64,000 nt of DNA from Ornithodoros turicata (GCF_037126465.1 NW_026999407.1:682001-746000), one strand, 5' to 3'. Numbered from the stretch's first letter, positions 53,233-63,985 are shown. Numbers and translations are program-made. Notes: generated by a model not told the origin, from the sequence alone.

Positions 53233-53354
53233 GTCAGGGTGGCCGAGTGGTCTAAGGCGCCAGACTCAAGGATTTCCTCCTTGCCCGCATCCGCTGGTTG
53301 TTCGAGTATTCTGGTCCACGAATGTGGGCGTGGGTTCGAATCCCACTCCTGACA
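53233..53354 (+). tRNA. tRNA-Leu-CAA: tRNA-Leu(CAA), array copy 20
   Basis: Last copy. Its spacer continues to about 53447 (GAGCAATTGAAAAGGAGAAAGG) and then breaks off before a 21st tRNA, marking the array end. Confidence 0.96.
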
Positions 53355-53487
53355 ATACTTTTGTACAAGGTGTTGCCAACGTATCTGTTTCTGTGGTAAT
53401 CTAGGAAACCTCGCACGAAGCGGGAGCAATTGAAAAGGAGAAAGGGTGGTGAACTACACACAAGCTAGGGGCGGACGAGGTCGCGCC

Positions 53488-53740
53488 TAAAAGCAAGAGT
53501 CGTCTTGAGATGATTACGATGGTGTTTGAAAGGGAACGCCACGTTCGGTCCTACTTTTCTTTCAGTGGGAGGCAGCGAACGTGTGTCCAATCGTGGAACC
53601 CAGCACTTCCCATCTGATTTGGTTCGGTTTCAGTCTGTCTACCAACGTCATAGAGATCTATTGAGTGCAAACGGCACTTTACTGGCTTTATATTATGTTC
53701 AGTTTTTAACGTGATCCAGGACATGTATGTATAGGTAGAC
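53488..53740 (+). repeat. dispersed repeat, partner of 28095-28451
   Basis: Same motif order as the minus strand of 28095-28451, including GGCAGCGAACGTGTGTCC and GGTTTCAGTCTGTCTACC. The two copies are diverged. No coding function is recognised. Confidence 0.65.
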
Positions 53741-54539
53741 ATAAATAGTTATGCAGAGAAAATTTATTATTAATCTTTTTGTAGTTTGAATCCCTCGAAA
53801 AACCATCGCACAGCACCCAGTTTCAACAACCTGTTAGCACGTGAACTGAGATCAACGGTCACTAAACTGAACTGTACTTCACTAAAGGAGTTCTTGTTAC
53901 TGAAACATTCGCCACATCACTGATGTAAAAAAAGAAGTGTGTGTTAAGTTAAAGAATTAGCAACCCTTGATCTTGGTTCAGTTCACCGAAGAAAGTCACC
54001 GAAACATTCGTCACATCACCAACCGAAGTTTGTAAAAAGAATTGAGTGCTAGCATGAAGTTTGGGCAACCAATGATGGGAAATTGTGAGTAGCATTTTAG
54101 CTACTGCTTATGTAGCTGCAGCATAATTACAACTGATTCAGAAAAAAGCAGTAGAAAATTTGAAGGTACACTACTGTACCTTCCTCTACATGTTACTAAA
54201 AATTGTGATCACTCCAAGTGCTTATCCTCTTCCACCAGATTCTGTATAATATTTATCGGCCATGTGCTTTTCTATTTGTGGTACTGTGGCAAAGTAGCCA
54301 CTTTGCCCACATATCGGCATTACTAGGTTATACAGAACATGTAGTTATTAGGGTTGCTTAAACCACCTTGCAGAAGTTGCAGATGCTGTTTCATAACGTT
54401 ATAAGCAATGTAGTTAATCGTTTCAACAACAACTTTATTTTGAGATGAATGTGGAGTATCATCTCCATGGGCGATACTCTACCGCCTAGCTGCTGGTGGT
54501 GTGAGGAAGGAAATAATATCCTATGGAGTCCAAAATGGT
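53741..54539. other. no gene recognised
   Basis: A partial direct repeat (GAAACATTCGCCACATCAC at 53906 and GAAACATTCGTCACATCAC at 54000) is present; otherwise nothing. Confidence 0.45.
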
Positions 54540-54545
54540 CAAAAG

Positions 54546-55684
54546 CAGGGTGTCGAACCGAACCCGAACCCGAACCGTTATTTTTGCCGGAACCGAACCC
54601 GAACCGAAATTTTCATAACACTGCTGAACCTGAACCGGAGCAGAACCCTAAAAAATAATAGCGTTAACCGGTTCGCAACAAAACGGTTCGGACATAGAAG
54701 TCAGCACACATCGAACGAAGACACATCGGTATCATCATCACGCGCCTATATCATGGATTTCAGAAATTTTCACCTAGCAGTCAGACGACGACGTATAGTA
54801 AGTATACTTTCAGCATCTTTTTAACATGTTGAAGCGCAGTTGTCCTTGTGAGCGCCGCGGCTAGCGCCCCACGCACGCGGTGATGCGGCGTCTACTCTTT
54901 AGAGACGAGGTGCCAGGCGGACGAATGCAACAGGAATGGTGTAGGCCAGTTATGTAGCTCTACACGACGAATATGTGATCAAATAAGCGCCCAAGATTTC
55001 CTTTTACACGTGAGCAGTAAAAATTAAACAAGTCAGAAACATGAGAAGTGGAGAAGGAGCGTACGCAGAACGGTGCCTGTTTGATTGCTCGTGGTTTGAA
55101 AAGTAAATGTGGTTCTGCTTATTGGTAGTGCAGTTGTGTCGTGATACATTGCCTTTGTGAGGTGGATTAACTAGTACACTGCTGTGAGCTCGGACAGAGT
55201 AAGGCTGGCAGGCTTATTTTCGACATGCTTCAGTACGGTTTCAGATCGATTCACGCTGCGAAGGCAGTGTGCCGGCAAGTACTGTCCATCTTATTAGGCT
55301 TCCTTTAAGTTTATCTTGCTGGCACTGTGCGTGTGAAAAACAGATTTTGGGAACAGAAAGTAGCGGGACAACACCGCTTCATCAGCGTGGACTCTATTTG
55401 CAATAAGTGTTCATCCATTTCTTATTTCTCTCGCTAAAGAGCTACCTCACCGCTAAAGACGTCAATGCAGACAATAGCAGTAAGCTGTTTCCACGCATTT
55501 CCTGATAAAAGCAGTTTTATGTAACATATAAAACGGAAGCGTTGAACCGGTTCGCGAACCGGTTTGGGGCTGCGAACCGGTTCGGTTTTTGGCGTGGCCG
55601 AACCGGAACTGAACCGGAACGAAATCAAAACAACGCGAACCCGAACCCGAACCGTACCCGTATTTTTTGCGGTTCGACACCCTG
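54546..55684. mobile_element. complete CAGGGTGTCGAACC inverted-repeat element, 6 bp duplication
   Basis: CAGGGTGTCGAACCGAACCC (54546) and GGTTCGACACCCTG (ending 55684) are inverted. CAAAAG flanks both sides (54540-54545, 55685-55690). The subterminal 130 bp at each end are packed with ACCGAACC/GAACCGG words. The interior is unique and non-coding. Fragments occur at 1850 and 17755. Confidence 0.85.
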
Positions 55685-55690
55685 CAAAAG

Positions 55691-55995
55691 AGCTTTTACA
55701 GCAGGCATTCGTGGGCTCGGTTTAGCCATGGGCAAAGCAATTTTAGAGAGAGGAGGCGGGAGTCCAGATTATTAAGAGATCCCAAAACGGCAGTTTGGAA
55801 AGGTCGGTAGTTTGGGCAATGACGGATATATGCTCTAGGTCTTCTACAGCACCGCAGTGACAGCATCTGAGACAGTCAACTTGACTCAAGTGGTAATGCA
55901 ACTCAGCTGTAAATGCCCCATTGAGTCACATTCGATGAATTTAATGCGTCATCTTTGCGAGGAGTGTTTTGCGGCATCCAGAATTGAAGCTTTGG
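55691..55995. other. no gene recognised
   Basis: Unique-looking sequence between two elements. Confidence 0.4.
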
Positions 55996-56003
55996 GTCAA
56001 CAT

Positions 56004-56267
56004 CAGTGCCGGACTTAGGGGGGGGGGCAGACGGGGCACTTGCTCCGGGGCCCCCACCACAAAGGGGCCCCTACCAGAAAAGGTCTTGTCCAAGGGAAAT
56101 CTGTTTTGCATGACTGAAACGCATCCCTGAAACGGAAACTTGGTAAAAATCTGTCCTCCGCCCACGCATATCGACCCCGAATGACACATTGGATAGACAT
56201 AGAATACACGAGGGAGCCCCCCACAGCACAGTGCCCCGGGGCCCCCACCACTGTAAATCCGGCACTG
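56004..56267. mobile_element. hAT-like MITE, CAGTGCCGGA termini
   Basis: CAGTGCCGGACTTA (56004) and TAAATCCGGCACTG (ending 56267) are inverted with one mismatch. GTCAACAT flanks exactly (55996-56003, 56268-56275). Subterminal GGGGCCCC-rich blocks lie near both ends. It is 264 bp long. Confidence 0.95.
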
Positions 56268-56461
56268 GTCAACATTCCTCAGTATAGATGGGAGGAGCAT
56301 GTCAGTTGTTCATTGACAGGAAGCCATTTTTACAATCCATTCATCCATCCACAATCCATCGAAAGGAAACCTGCTTTCTACACGACCAGTAACAGCCCTT
56401 TGTTATCTTTCACTGCGATCTAATTAAACACCAGTCTCCTATGACGGTGTTCTCGGCAGCA

Positions 56462-56705
56462 AGGTAAAGCTTGATGCATGATGTAAAACACCGAGACAAA
56501 GGAACACGAAGGGACAGACACAAACACGAAGACTTGGTGTTTGTGTCTGTCCCTTCGTATTCCATAGTCTCGAGGTTTCACATCATGCATGACTTTCATC
56601 AGCTCGCTTGCTTCCCTTCGTATTCCATAGTCTCGAGGTTTTACATCATGCATCACCTTCATCAGCTCGCTTGCTTCCTAGCCATTTTTTCAAGGTAAAG
56701 CTTGC
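56462..56705. repeat. foldback hairpin with 14 bp flanking direct repeat
   Basis: ACGAAGGGACAGACACAAACAC pairs with GTGTTTGTGTCTGTCCCTTCGT around GAAGACTTG. The outer arms GATGCATGATGTAAAACACC and GGTTTCACATCATGCATGA extend the hairpin. The right arm is duplicated in tandem. CAAGGTAAAGCTTG is repeated directly on both sides (56461-56474 and about 56692-56705). Confidence 0.85.
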
Positions 56706-57015
56706 TGAACGACTTTTCGCGGCTCTTATCAAACATAACATTCACGGTTCTTCGTAGGCCGAGGTCGAAGAAAGCAAGAGACACTGACGTGATGTTTATG
56801 TGATTACCGTCGTGTCAAACGGTTCACACAGCAGTTTTGCGGTGCGTTCTATATGTTGCTCATCCTGGGCATTTTCCACTACACGATTCCTTGTCCGAAA
56901 CAGCTACGACTGCATCAATGCCACTTCACCCATCAATTCCTTCATATATATTCCCCATATTAAGTTGCACCCGTGTTGGCACACCAAGTCGTTACACGTC
57001 TGAAGGATGCCTGAC
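56706..57015. other. no gene recognised
   Basis: Short unique interval before the large palindrome. Confidence 0.4.
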
Positions 57016-57980
57016 GGCTAGCTCCATCTCAAATCGAACAATCCGGTACACTTGATGTCTCGAATGAACGGGAAAAAAATTTATGTTAAAGCCATCGGTG
57101 AGTTAGGAGAAATGAACGCTTTCCGAATTCTCTGCGCTGCGCGGTTCGGGAAGTAGGAGAGGAGGAAAAAACTGCCTCACATAAGACGATGTCGTCGCGC
57201 GCGGGTTTGAGCGTTCGCTACAAGGCTATTTCTTGTCGCATTATAGAAATTTCTTGATCTGGCTTTAGACCACTTAGGGCACAATAGGATCCTGCGTTGG
57301 CAGTGCTGTGTCCGTTTTTGTTTGTCTACAAAAAAATATCAAAGTTGACTCAAAGTGCCGAAAAATACCATATTCACTGCAGCTTTGCGGACGATGTACA
57401 AAACGGATAAGACTGAGCTTTATGCCGTTTAATTTGTCATTGATAGGTATGTCGAATGATGTATAATTTGTTGCTCTACTCTGTAAGGAACGTAAGCGAT
57501 ACCTCTTTTAGTAGCACCATACCACCGAAAAACGACGAATTTCGGAAGCCTTTATCTAAAAAACCCCACCAAAAACTTGCCTCGAAAATTTTATATGTTG
57601 TAGGTAGTTCCTTAGACTATGCACAGAAGAAAAATCAAAATTCTGACTTTATCGGTAGGCGCACTGTGAATTTTTTGCCAGCCCTATACGCGGAGCGCGT
57701 TCAAGCCGTGGCACCGTGTCCCGCGTGTTGCAAAATTGAATTTTCCAAAGGGACTTTCAACTTCTGGCTTCACATAAAAAGTAATTGTTATCATTTGAAA
57801 CCGTTCTGAGCGCTTGCGTTCATAATAGTGTTGTAATCGGTGAATGTAGATTGTGGAGCAACCATATGTGCTCACATTTTTTGCGGGATGACACACATGC
57901 ATTGCAAGTGCTGGGAGCCCGTGAAGAACAGAATGCTTTAGAATACTTTTGCATCTTTATAAGAGGTATATTTGTCCACG
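57016..57980 (+). repeat. left arm of a 2.8 kb imperfect palindrome
   Basis: The sequence from GGCTAGCTCCATCTC to about 57980 is matched, inverted, by 58885-59862. One arm-specific indel is an extra A in CGGGAAAAAAATT near 57070, which breaks a frame that is open in the right arm. Confidence 0.92.
57456..57809 (+). CDS. unrecognised ORF conserved in palindrome arm (left)
   Basis: A 117-codon frame starts MMYNLLLYSVRNVSDTSFSS and ends FNFWLHIKSNCYHLKPF. It contains CPACC followed 15-20 residues later by HxxxxC, a possible C2HC zinc-binding arrangement. The right-arm copy differs at about 12 of 116 residues yet keeps the same start, length and stop. No family is recognised. It may be an exon of a transposon gene. 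Confidence 0.4.
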   Translation: MMYNLLLYSVRNVSDTSFSSTIPPKNDEFRKPLSKKPHQKLASKILYVVGSSLDYAQKKNQNSDFIGRRTVNFLPALYAERVQAVAPCPACCKIEFSKGTFNFWLHIKSNCYHLKPF

Positions 57981-58121
57981 GTGATCATATCGAAGCATAT
58001 TTACAGTACACAGAATAACAAGAACTTGACAGCGAAGAAGACAAGGTGACGAAGGCAAGAAGGTAACGTCAGTTATGCAGAGCATTCCGGGTGGATGAGA
58101 GTGCTCGTGTCATGAACTGCT

Positions 58122-58749
58122 TTAGGCCGTTGTGGAAGCCACTTTCCTCAATGTTGCTTTTGATGGCAGTTTCTTGTCAGATTTTCTTTCAAATGTGGGC
58201 AACATTGCTGCGTGTTGTGATTCAGCCACCTTTGCTGTGAAGTACTCGAAGCAGCTTCTGCATAGCTGGCCCATTTCTGTTACGCCTTCGGCTTGATCTG
58301 CTGGAATCACAGTCTTTATGGTAGCTACGCCGATGTCGGAAGCAAAGCGAAAATCCTTTGTATATAGCACTTTTTTCTTGTGTATGAGGCGGTAGTCAGC
58401 GAAATCCACACGATCAGCACTGTACAAAGAAGAGGCCATTCAGGTAGGTGTGAAAGCAGGACGACACACTACAGTAATGCAGATATCGTCGCACACTCTG
58501 TATAAGGGCACTCCATGCACTTCTGTAGTCGAGAAGTGAGTGAAGCAGTGAAGCGTCTTCTGTGTGTAGGCGAAACTTTGCGCAAGGTGTCTTCAGGGAG
58601 TAAATGCGATCAGGACCTTCCCATGGTCGCAGCATGTCGAACCGAATAACATATTGGACAGCGGCGCCAGTCGGGCTGTTTCGGCAAGGTTCACAAAAGG
58701 CACCATGAATTAGCCTTGAGTGTATGCGTATGGCACTACACAACAACAT
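58122..58749 (-). CDS. unrecognised ORFs in the palindrome centre
   Basis: Two overlapping minus-strand frames: 58749-58414 (starts MLLCSAIRIHSRLIHG, contains CEPCRNSPTGA) and 58439-58122 (starts MASSLYSADRVDFADYR, contains MGQLCRSCFEYF and a Lys/Ser-rich end). The frame change near 58430 could be an intron or decay. No family recognised. Confidence 0.3.
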
Positions 58750-58884
58750 TTTCCTCAGTGCAATTTCCCCCGTCCGAGGTCATGGGGCCGTAGGAAAGGA
58801 AATGTTTCAAAGAATACTGGAAGTCACTGCGTCGCTGCTGCCATAATGCGTACAGTAAATATGGTTGTTTAGAATAACCCTGAA

Positions 58885-59862
58885 CAGATATGCCTCTCAC
58901 AAAGATGTAAAATCATTCTGTTCTTCCCGGGCTCCCAGCACTTGCAATGCATGTGTGACATCCCGCAAAAAATGCGAGCACATCTGGTTGCTCCACAATC
59001 TAGATTCAGCGATTACACCATTGTTATGAACGCAAACGCTCAGAACCTTGAAAAGGAACCCTTGAAACCTCAGAATGGTTTCAAATGACAGCAATTACCT
59101 TTTATATGAAGACAGAAGTTGAAAGTCCCTTTGGAAAATTCGATTTTGCAACACGCGGGACACGGTGCCTCCGCTTGAATGCGCTCCGCGTGTAGGGCTG
59201 GCAAAAAATTCACAGTGCGCCTACCGATCAAGTCCGAATTTTGATTTTGCTTCTGTGCATAGTTTAAGGAACTACCTACAACATATAAAATTTTCGAGGC
59301 AAGTTTTAGGTGGGGTTTTTTAGATAATGGCTTCCGAAATTCGTTGTTTTTCAGTGGTATGGTGCTACTAAAAGAGGTATCGCTTACGTTCCTTACAGAG
59401 TAGAGCAACAAATTATACATAATTCGACAGACCTATCAATGACAAATTAAACGGCATAAAGCTCAGTCTTATCCGTTTTGTACATCGTCCGCAAAGCTGC
59501 AGTGAATATGGTATTTTTCGGCACTTTGAGTCAACTTTCATATTTTTTTGCAGACAGACAAAAACCGGTACAGCACTGCCAACGAAGGATCCTATTCTGC
59601 CCTAAGTGGTCTAAAGCAAGATCAAGAAATTACTATAATGCGAGAAGAAATAGCCTTGTAGCGAACGCTCAAACCCGCGCGCGACGACATCCTCTTATGT
59701 GAGGCAGTTTTTTCCTCCTCTCCTATTTCCCGAACCGCGCACCGCAGAGAATTCGGAAAGCGTTTAGTTCTCCAAACTCACCGATGGCTTCAACATATAT
59801 TTTTTCCCGTTCATTCGAGACATCAAGTGTACCGGATTGTTCGATTTGAGATGGAACTAGCC
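58885..59862 (-). repeat. right arm of the palindrome
   Basis: Inverted copy of 57016-57980. The arms differ by scattered substitutions, so this is not a simple sequencing fold-back artefact. Confidence 0.92.
59070..59420 (-). CDS. unrecognised ORF conserved in palindrome arm (right)
   Basis: A 116-codon counterpart of 57456-57809, with matching CPACC and LHIKGNCCH segments. On the minus strand it follows the frame 60043-59723 and precedes frames in the palindrome centre, so the four could be pieces of one minus-strand gene or element. Confidence 0.4.
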   Translation of the reverse strand: MYNLLLYSVRNVSDTSFSSTIPLKNNEFRKPLSKKPHLKLASKILYVVGSSLNYAQKQNQNSDLIGRRTVNFLPALHAERIQAEAPCPACCKIEFSKGTFNFCLHIKGNCCHLKPF

Positions 59863-60043
59863 GGCCAACGAAATCGGCAGAAGAAACATACGCTTTATTA
59901 GAGCTTGCAGTGATTATCCTTTTTATGCAACACATCCGCAACACCATACCTCTCCGTCGTTGCTCCATTTTCTCAGATAACCTCGTTCCCAAAGGTAGCA
60001 GAACCGGCGAAGCGTTGTTTTCCGCGTAGTTATTTACGCCCAT
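59723..60043 (-). CDS. unrecognised ORF at outer edge of right arm
   Basis: A 106-codon frame starts MGVNNYAENNASPVLLPLG. Its last 45 residues (from PSQIEQSGTLDVSNE to ILCGARFGK) lie in the arm. The left arm has the same sequence with a one-base insertion that breaks it. No family recognised. Confidence 0.35.
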   Translation of the reverse strand: MGVNNYAENNASPVLLPLGTRLSEKMEQRRRGMVLRMCCIKRIITASSNKAYVSSADFVGRLVPSQIEQSGTLDVSNEREKIYVEAIGEFGELNAFRILCGARFGK

Positions 60044-60054
60044 AACTCCATTAA

Positions 60055-60800
60055 ATTAATGAATAACTGAGAGATACACCCTGAATACGACACACAATTG
60101 CATAACGACTGGTTATTCTGGAGTGTGACCCTCTTAAACACCGATTTTCTCACGTGAAACAATGCTGAACACTGGACTGCATAGTCTTAATGTGATTTAT
60201 TTTGACAGCGTGGATTTCAAAGGGATGGATTTTGAAGGGTGGGTTTCTTAGCGTGGATTTCGAATGTTTTATTGTTAAGAGTGGGTAAGGGTACACCCCC
60301 GTGTCGGCGTCTGCTTCACAGCACGTTGACAACGTGGTGACCGCCGTAGTTCCCCTCAACTGCAGCCCTCCGCAAAAGGTAAAGCCTGAAAGTGCACTGC
60401 CATATGTTAATTGTAATAAAGCGTTCCTACCCGTTTGACCTTCCCTTCGTGTAAACAGTGTATACATCGTTTCTCAGAAACATCGTTCCAGCAATATCGC
60501 TAACAGAAATATCGTTTTCCCTGGAAGAGGCAGCACGTACGCACGTGTCCTTGGTTATGATTATCACTATGAGGACATCCTCACGGCTCCTGACATTTGT
60601 TGAAACCGATTACGTGAAAATAGATTGACTATTGTATGTTGGTATTAGCATCTTCTAGGACTCCACTCTCTCTCATCTTTACAAAAAAAAAAAAAAAAGA
60701 TGACTCAGTGTCGACCACCTGTTTGGTTATTAACATCTATCAACTATTGCAACACATACTCAGACCGAAAGAAGTGACAGGGCGCTGACAAGCTGGTGCA
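60055..60800. other. no gene recognised
   Basis: GTGGATTTC/GTGGGTTTC words repeat at 60209-60270. AATAAAGCG occurs at 60416. An A16 tract lies at 60684. No exon supported. Confidence 0.4.
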
Positions 60801-60804
60801 TGAT

Positions 60805-61111
60805 GAGAGAGGCGGTACCCGAGACGGGGAGGGAGAGAGACGACACAACAAGAATTCTCGAACACAGTAAGCCGGTTTTCCCCGAGACCCAAGTTTTGTG
60901 CAAAGAAAAGAACACTTTGCGTAGGTTGCTCAGGGAGACCTGTGAGATTAGTACACGTGGCAACTGCGTAAGCGAGCCTTCCCTCCTTCCTCTTCCTCCT
61001 CTCCGGAGGTTTTTGAATATATAGAGCTCTGGTAAATAAAATTTTTTGCTGTGTTCGAGAATTCTTGTTGTGTCGTCTCTCTCCCTCCCCGTCTCGGGTA
61101 CCGCCTCTCTC
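60805..61111. repeat. perfect 63 bp inverted pair around 181 bp
   Basis: GAGAGAGGCGGTACCCGAGA to CGAACACAG (60805-60867) is perfectly inverted at 61049-61111. The interior ends with TATATAGAGCTC and AATAAAATTTTTT, reminiscent of a promoter/polyA segment. CATACTCAGA(CG)CCGAAAG occurs directly repeated outside both arms (60755, 61114). Confidence 0.9.
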
Positions 61112-61149
61112 AACATACTCAGACGCCGAAAGGTGGACAGTGAAGGTGA

Positions 61150-61523
61150 ACCTGAATGCAACCATGCAACGCAATCACCTGATGCACTTTGGAAAAGAAT
61201 TGAAAGGACGGAGCACAGTCCGGACTCGTCCCCACGGATGCACGAATCTTGTTGTAGACGGCAATATTTTATCTGGTATTCCCCTTGCGAATGCTTTAAA
61301 TCGGCACTTTGTCAACATCGCTATACGTGAAGAGGCACAGCCAAACCTTGCACAAGATATTGATCGTATACGAGCGAATCCTTTCTCCTTTAAATGAAAA
61401 TGATGTGTATTCAGCAATGCTTTCTCTACGTAATAGCAGAAGTTGTGTCATTTTTGGTGTGCAGTTGAGACGACTTAAATTTGTTGGCGGTTTGATTACA
61501 CCTGTGCTTACTCATATATCTAA
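61150..61523 (+). pseudogene. non-LTR retrotransposon ORF2 fragment, frameshifted
   Basis: LVVDGNILSGIPLANALNRHF and ANPFSFK in one frame, then ENDVYSAMLSLRNSRSC and LKFVGGLITPVLTHISN in another, form the segment that precedes the first RT blocks in LINE polyproteins. The frame changes near 61395. The fragment is cut off at its right by the element at 61524. Confidence 0.7.
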
Positions 61524-62030
61524 TAGCGTCCTCGATAAACTGCACCGGTGCGCCCCGGTGCGACCTGGTGCGGCTTGCCATCCTCGATAAACTGCACTGG
61601 TGCGCACTGAACGTCCTCGATTAAAGGAGTGCACCCGTTCAGTGCAGCACTGAGTTGCCCCGAACTCACACCGAGAAAATCGGCCGAGCGCCAGAGTGCA
61701 ATTCCAAGAAGCATCGCGATTGCCGGAAGCACGGAGGAAGGCGGAAGCGGCAACAAGCCAGATGTAGCCGTGCAAGTAGCACCAGACAGTCATCGTCAGC
61801 ATGGCATTCGATCGGTGCCGCTCGCCAGGTGCCTCTCGCTACGGGTCGCGCAGCCTACGAGCCACAACGAGCACAGATCTCTAGGTAGCGCATGCTAGTA
61901 TCCATCAGATCCACCAGTGCAGTGCAGTTTCATGTTCGATAATGCCTCCGCCCAGGGCACCGCCAGTGTAGAGCGCCACGCACCACTGTGGTTTCGGGGC
62001 AATTCCGGAGCAAGTTTATCGAGGACGCTA
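61524..62030. mobile_element. MITE, TAGCGTCCTCGATAAACT termini, inserted in the LINE fragment
   Basis: TAGCGTCCTCGATAAACT (61524) and AGTTTATCGAGGACGCTA (ending 62030) are inverted, with TAA on both sides (61521-61523, 62031-62033). A second internal copy of CCTCGATAAACTGCAC lies at 61583. The TWA target suggests PIF/Harbinger. Confidence 0.82.
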
Positions 62031-62033
62031 TAA

Positions 62034-63840
62034 AGCGTCTGTAAAGTGGATTTTAACCCAGGGAAACCTTATGATGTTATGAAAGCCTAGGAAGAGTACA
62101 TCTCAGTTACGAAATTTTTTTTTTTGATTCCCTTTTCCTTTGAGTAATCGAATTTCAAAGATTGCATTCGAGCGCGAGGCTGAGTACTCACTAAGCAACA
62201 ACACTAGGTTGGCTCGTGTCGGCTATGGTTAGTCTCGCCTTTCTCATCCGCGCACCGGTCTGTGGCGAAACCGTAATGGCCGAAATGTTTTTTGGTACAC
62301 GGCGTGTGATGTCGAAGCTTCGGACTGCTGGATGTTCGTGTTATTCCAGCAGCCACGCTGGCAAAACGTTTGCTCCTACGAGGGCACGCCGGAGACACAG
62401 CATGACACGATGCCATCCGCAGGATCGTCGACGGAGGATGAATTGCCATCGTCGCCGTCATCTAGCCACGTGGGAAACAGTCTTCATGTGTAATGAAAAT
62501 GTTGAGAGCGTCACAGCGGAAATGTGGTACTGCTCCTCCAGTTCAGGTGTCATTTCAGCAAATGCGTGCCAATATCGACAGCAGAAGAGTGCCTCTGCTG
62601 AAGCGAAATGAGACGTTACTGAAGCAGCGCAGCGGTTGTATTTCAAGAAATATGTACTTTGAAATACTGTGGCTGGAGACTGAGGTGCTCCAGGTGTTGT
62701 ACTGCTATGTGAGAGAAAGCGACGACTACGCCCTTACCAGGAACAGCGGAGTGAACACGTGAGTTCATTCACGTGTGCCTTCGGTTTGTTATCAGTAAAG
62801 TTACGTATCATAATTTTAGGTTTCGCCCATGGTACATGCAGGAACTTTCGGAACGTTGCCTACGAAGAGTTTACCAGGTGGCTCTGGGGACCATTAGGAA
62901 AGCACTGCAGAAAAGTCCTCGAAGCATGCGCTGTACATGCCATAATGGAAAACTTTCCTTCTCAAGCGCACAAAGGTTTTTGCCTTTTTGATGTGGAATG
63001 CAGTACGTGCTGTCTGACCATGTGTATATTTATTCGCTTTCACTGAGGTGAAGATCTCACTTTTCTCTCAGGTGCTTGTGGGCAGCATCGAATGCCTGCT
63101 ACCTTGACAGAGGTACATTGGATGGTTTGGTGGTGAACACTGCAAAATCACAACAGTATCCCTTTCATGCACAATAAAGGTCTGCCATATACCCTTTTGG
63201 AGTAACCAGACAGTCACTGCACAGTAAAATACATTCTACAGGCATCGAAGCTTGTAAATATTGCTTTATCGATCACTGTGCTTATGAATGAACATAGGAG
63301 CAGTAAACAAACAAACAAGGAAAGAAGAAGAACATCATCATACCGCGTCCACAACAATTTGCAAGTACTTTATCTTCTGCCAACCAGTAACACAATGTAT
63401 GCATGCTTGTTTTTTCTTTTCAGTGCACAGGTGTTTGCTACAAACACGTTCCAGTCCACAAGCTCCAAGAGAACATGGGCTATCAACTTGCCTATAAAAC
63501 ATCACATGAGTTCGTGACTTCTTCATCAGTATAAGAAGGGCCTCAAGTGGGGACATGCCAATATCTTCAACAGACGCTTCTCTTCAGAGGTATCCCTATC
63601 ATTGACTTCGCAAGCCTGTGAAGAAAAATATTAGCCACTTTCTGTGCACATCCATCTTTGTAACTCTTTGTCAATTTCTCATTGTAAATTTCCCATGTTT
63701 TCCCTCATACCAGTCCAATAGCAATCACTGGTGCGGGCTCAGGGCTTTTGCAGACTGCTACTATTTCACTGTAGCTCACATCTTTGCAAGCTGTCGGTGT
63801 TTCATCCAGGAAATGATCTACCATCCCCTGCCAAGAAGAG
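62034..63840. other. no gene firmly recognised
   Basis: Open frames of 90-131 codons (62216-62611, 62493-62762, 62759-63046, all plus) overlap one another and show no domain I can name. They may be pieces of an eroded element. Confidence 0.35.
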
Positions 63841-63915
63841 ACTTTACGCTACTTGTGTAAGAAACAGGTGCTGCTAATTATGTAGCACCTGTTTCTTACT
63901 CAAGTAGCGTAAAGT
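63841..63915. repeat. 75 bp near-perfect hairpin (32 bp arms)
   Basis: ACTTTACGCTACTTGTGTAA with the next 12 bases pairs with 63884-63915 with one mismatch, around an 11-base loop. Confidence 0.95.
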
Positions 63916-63976
63916 TATCATCCTGTTTCCTGTCATCGCTGTGTTTGCGTAGCGCTCGTGAAAGCTTAATTTTGAA

Positions 63977-63985
63977 CACCCTGTA
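63977..63985. mobile_element. right terminus of a CAGGGTGT-family element
   Basis: CACCCTGTA followed by TA matches the termini at 29665 and 37980. The left partner is not recognised in this window, so only this end is claimed. Confidence 0.4.

Noticed and set aside
48808..53354. CRISPR-like appearance (regular repeats and spacers)
   Set aside because: The repeated unit is a tRNA gene with pol III signals, the spacers are also identical to each other, and the context is eukaryotic.
52044..53429. Long minus-strand open frames with repeated EWDSNPRPHSWTRIL blocks (158 and 287 codons)
   Set aside because: They are antisense to the tRNA-Leu array. The repeat is forced by the tandem units, and such WDSNPRP peptides are a common misannotation opposite tRNA B boxes.
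61629..61898. Overlapping plus-strand frames of 77-89 codons
   Set aside because: They lie inside a GC-rich MITE and are low-information chance frames.
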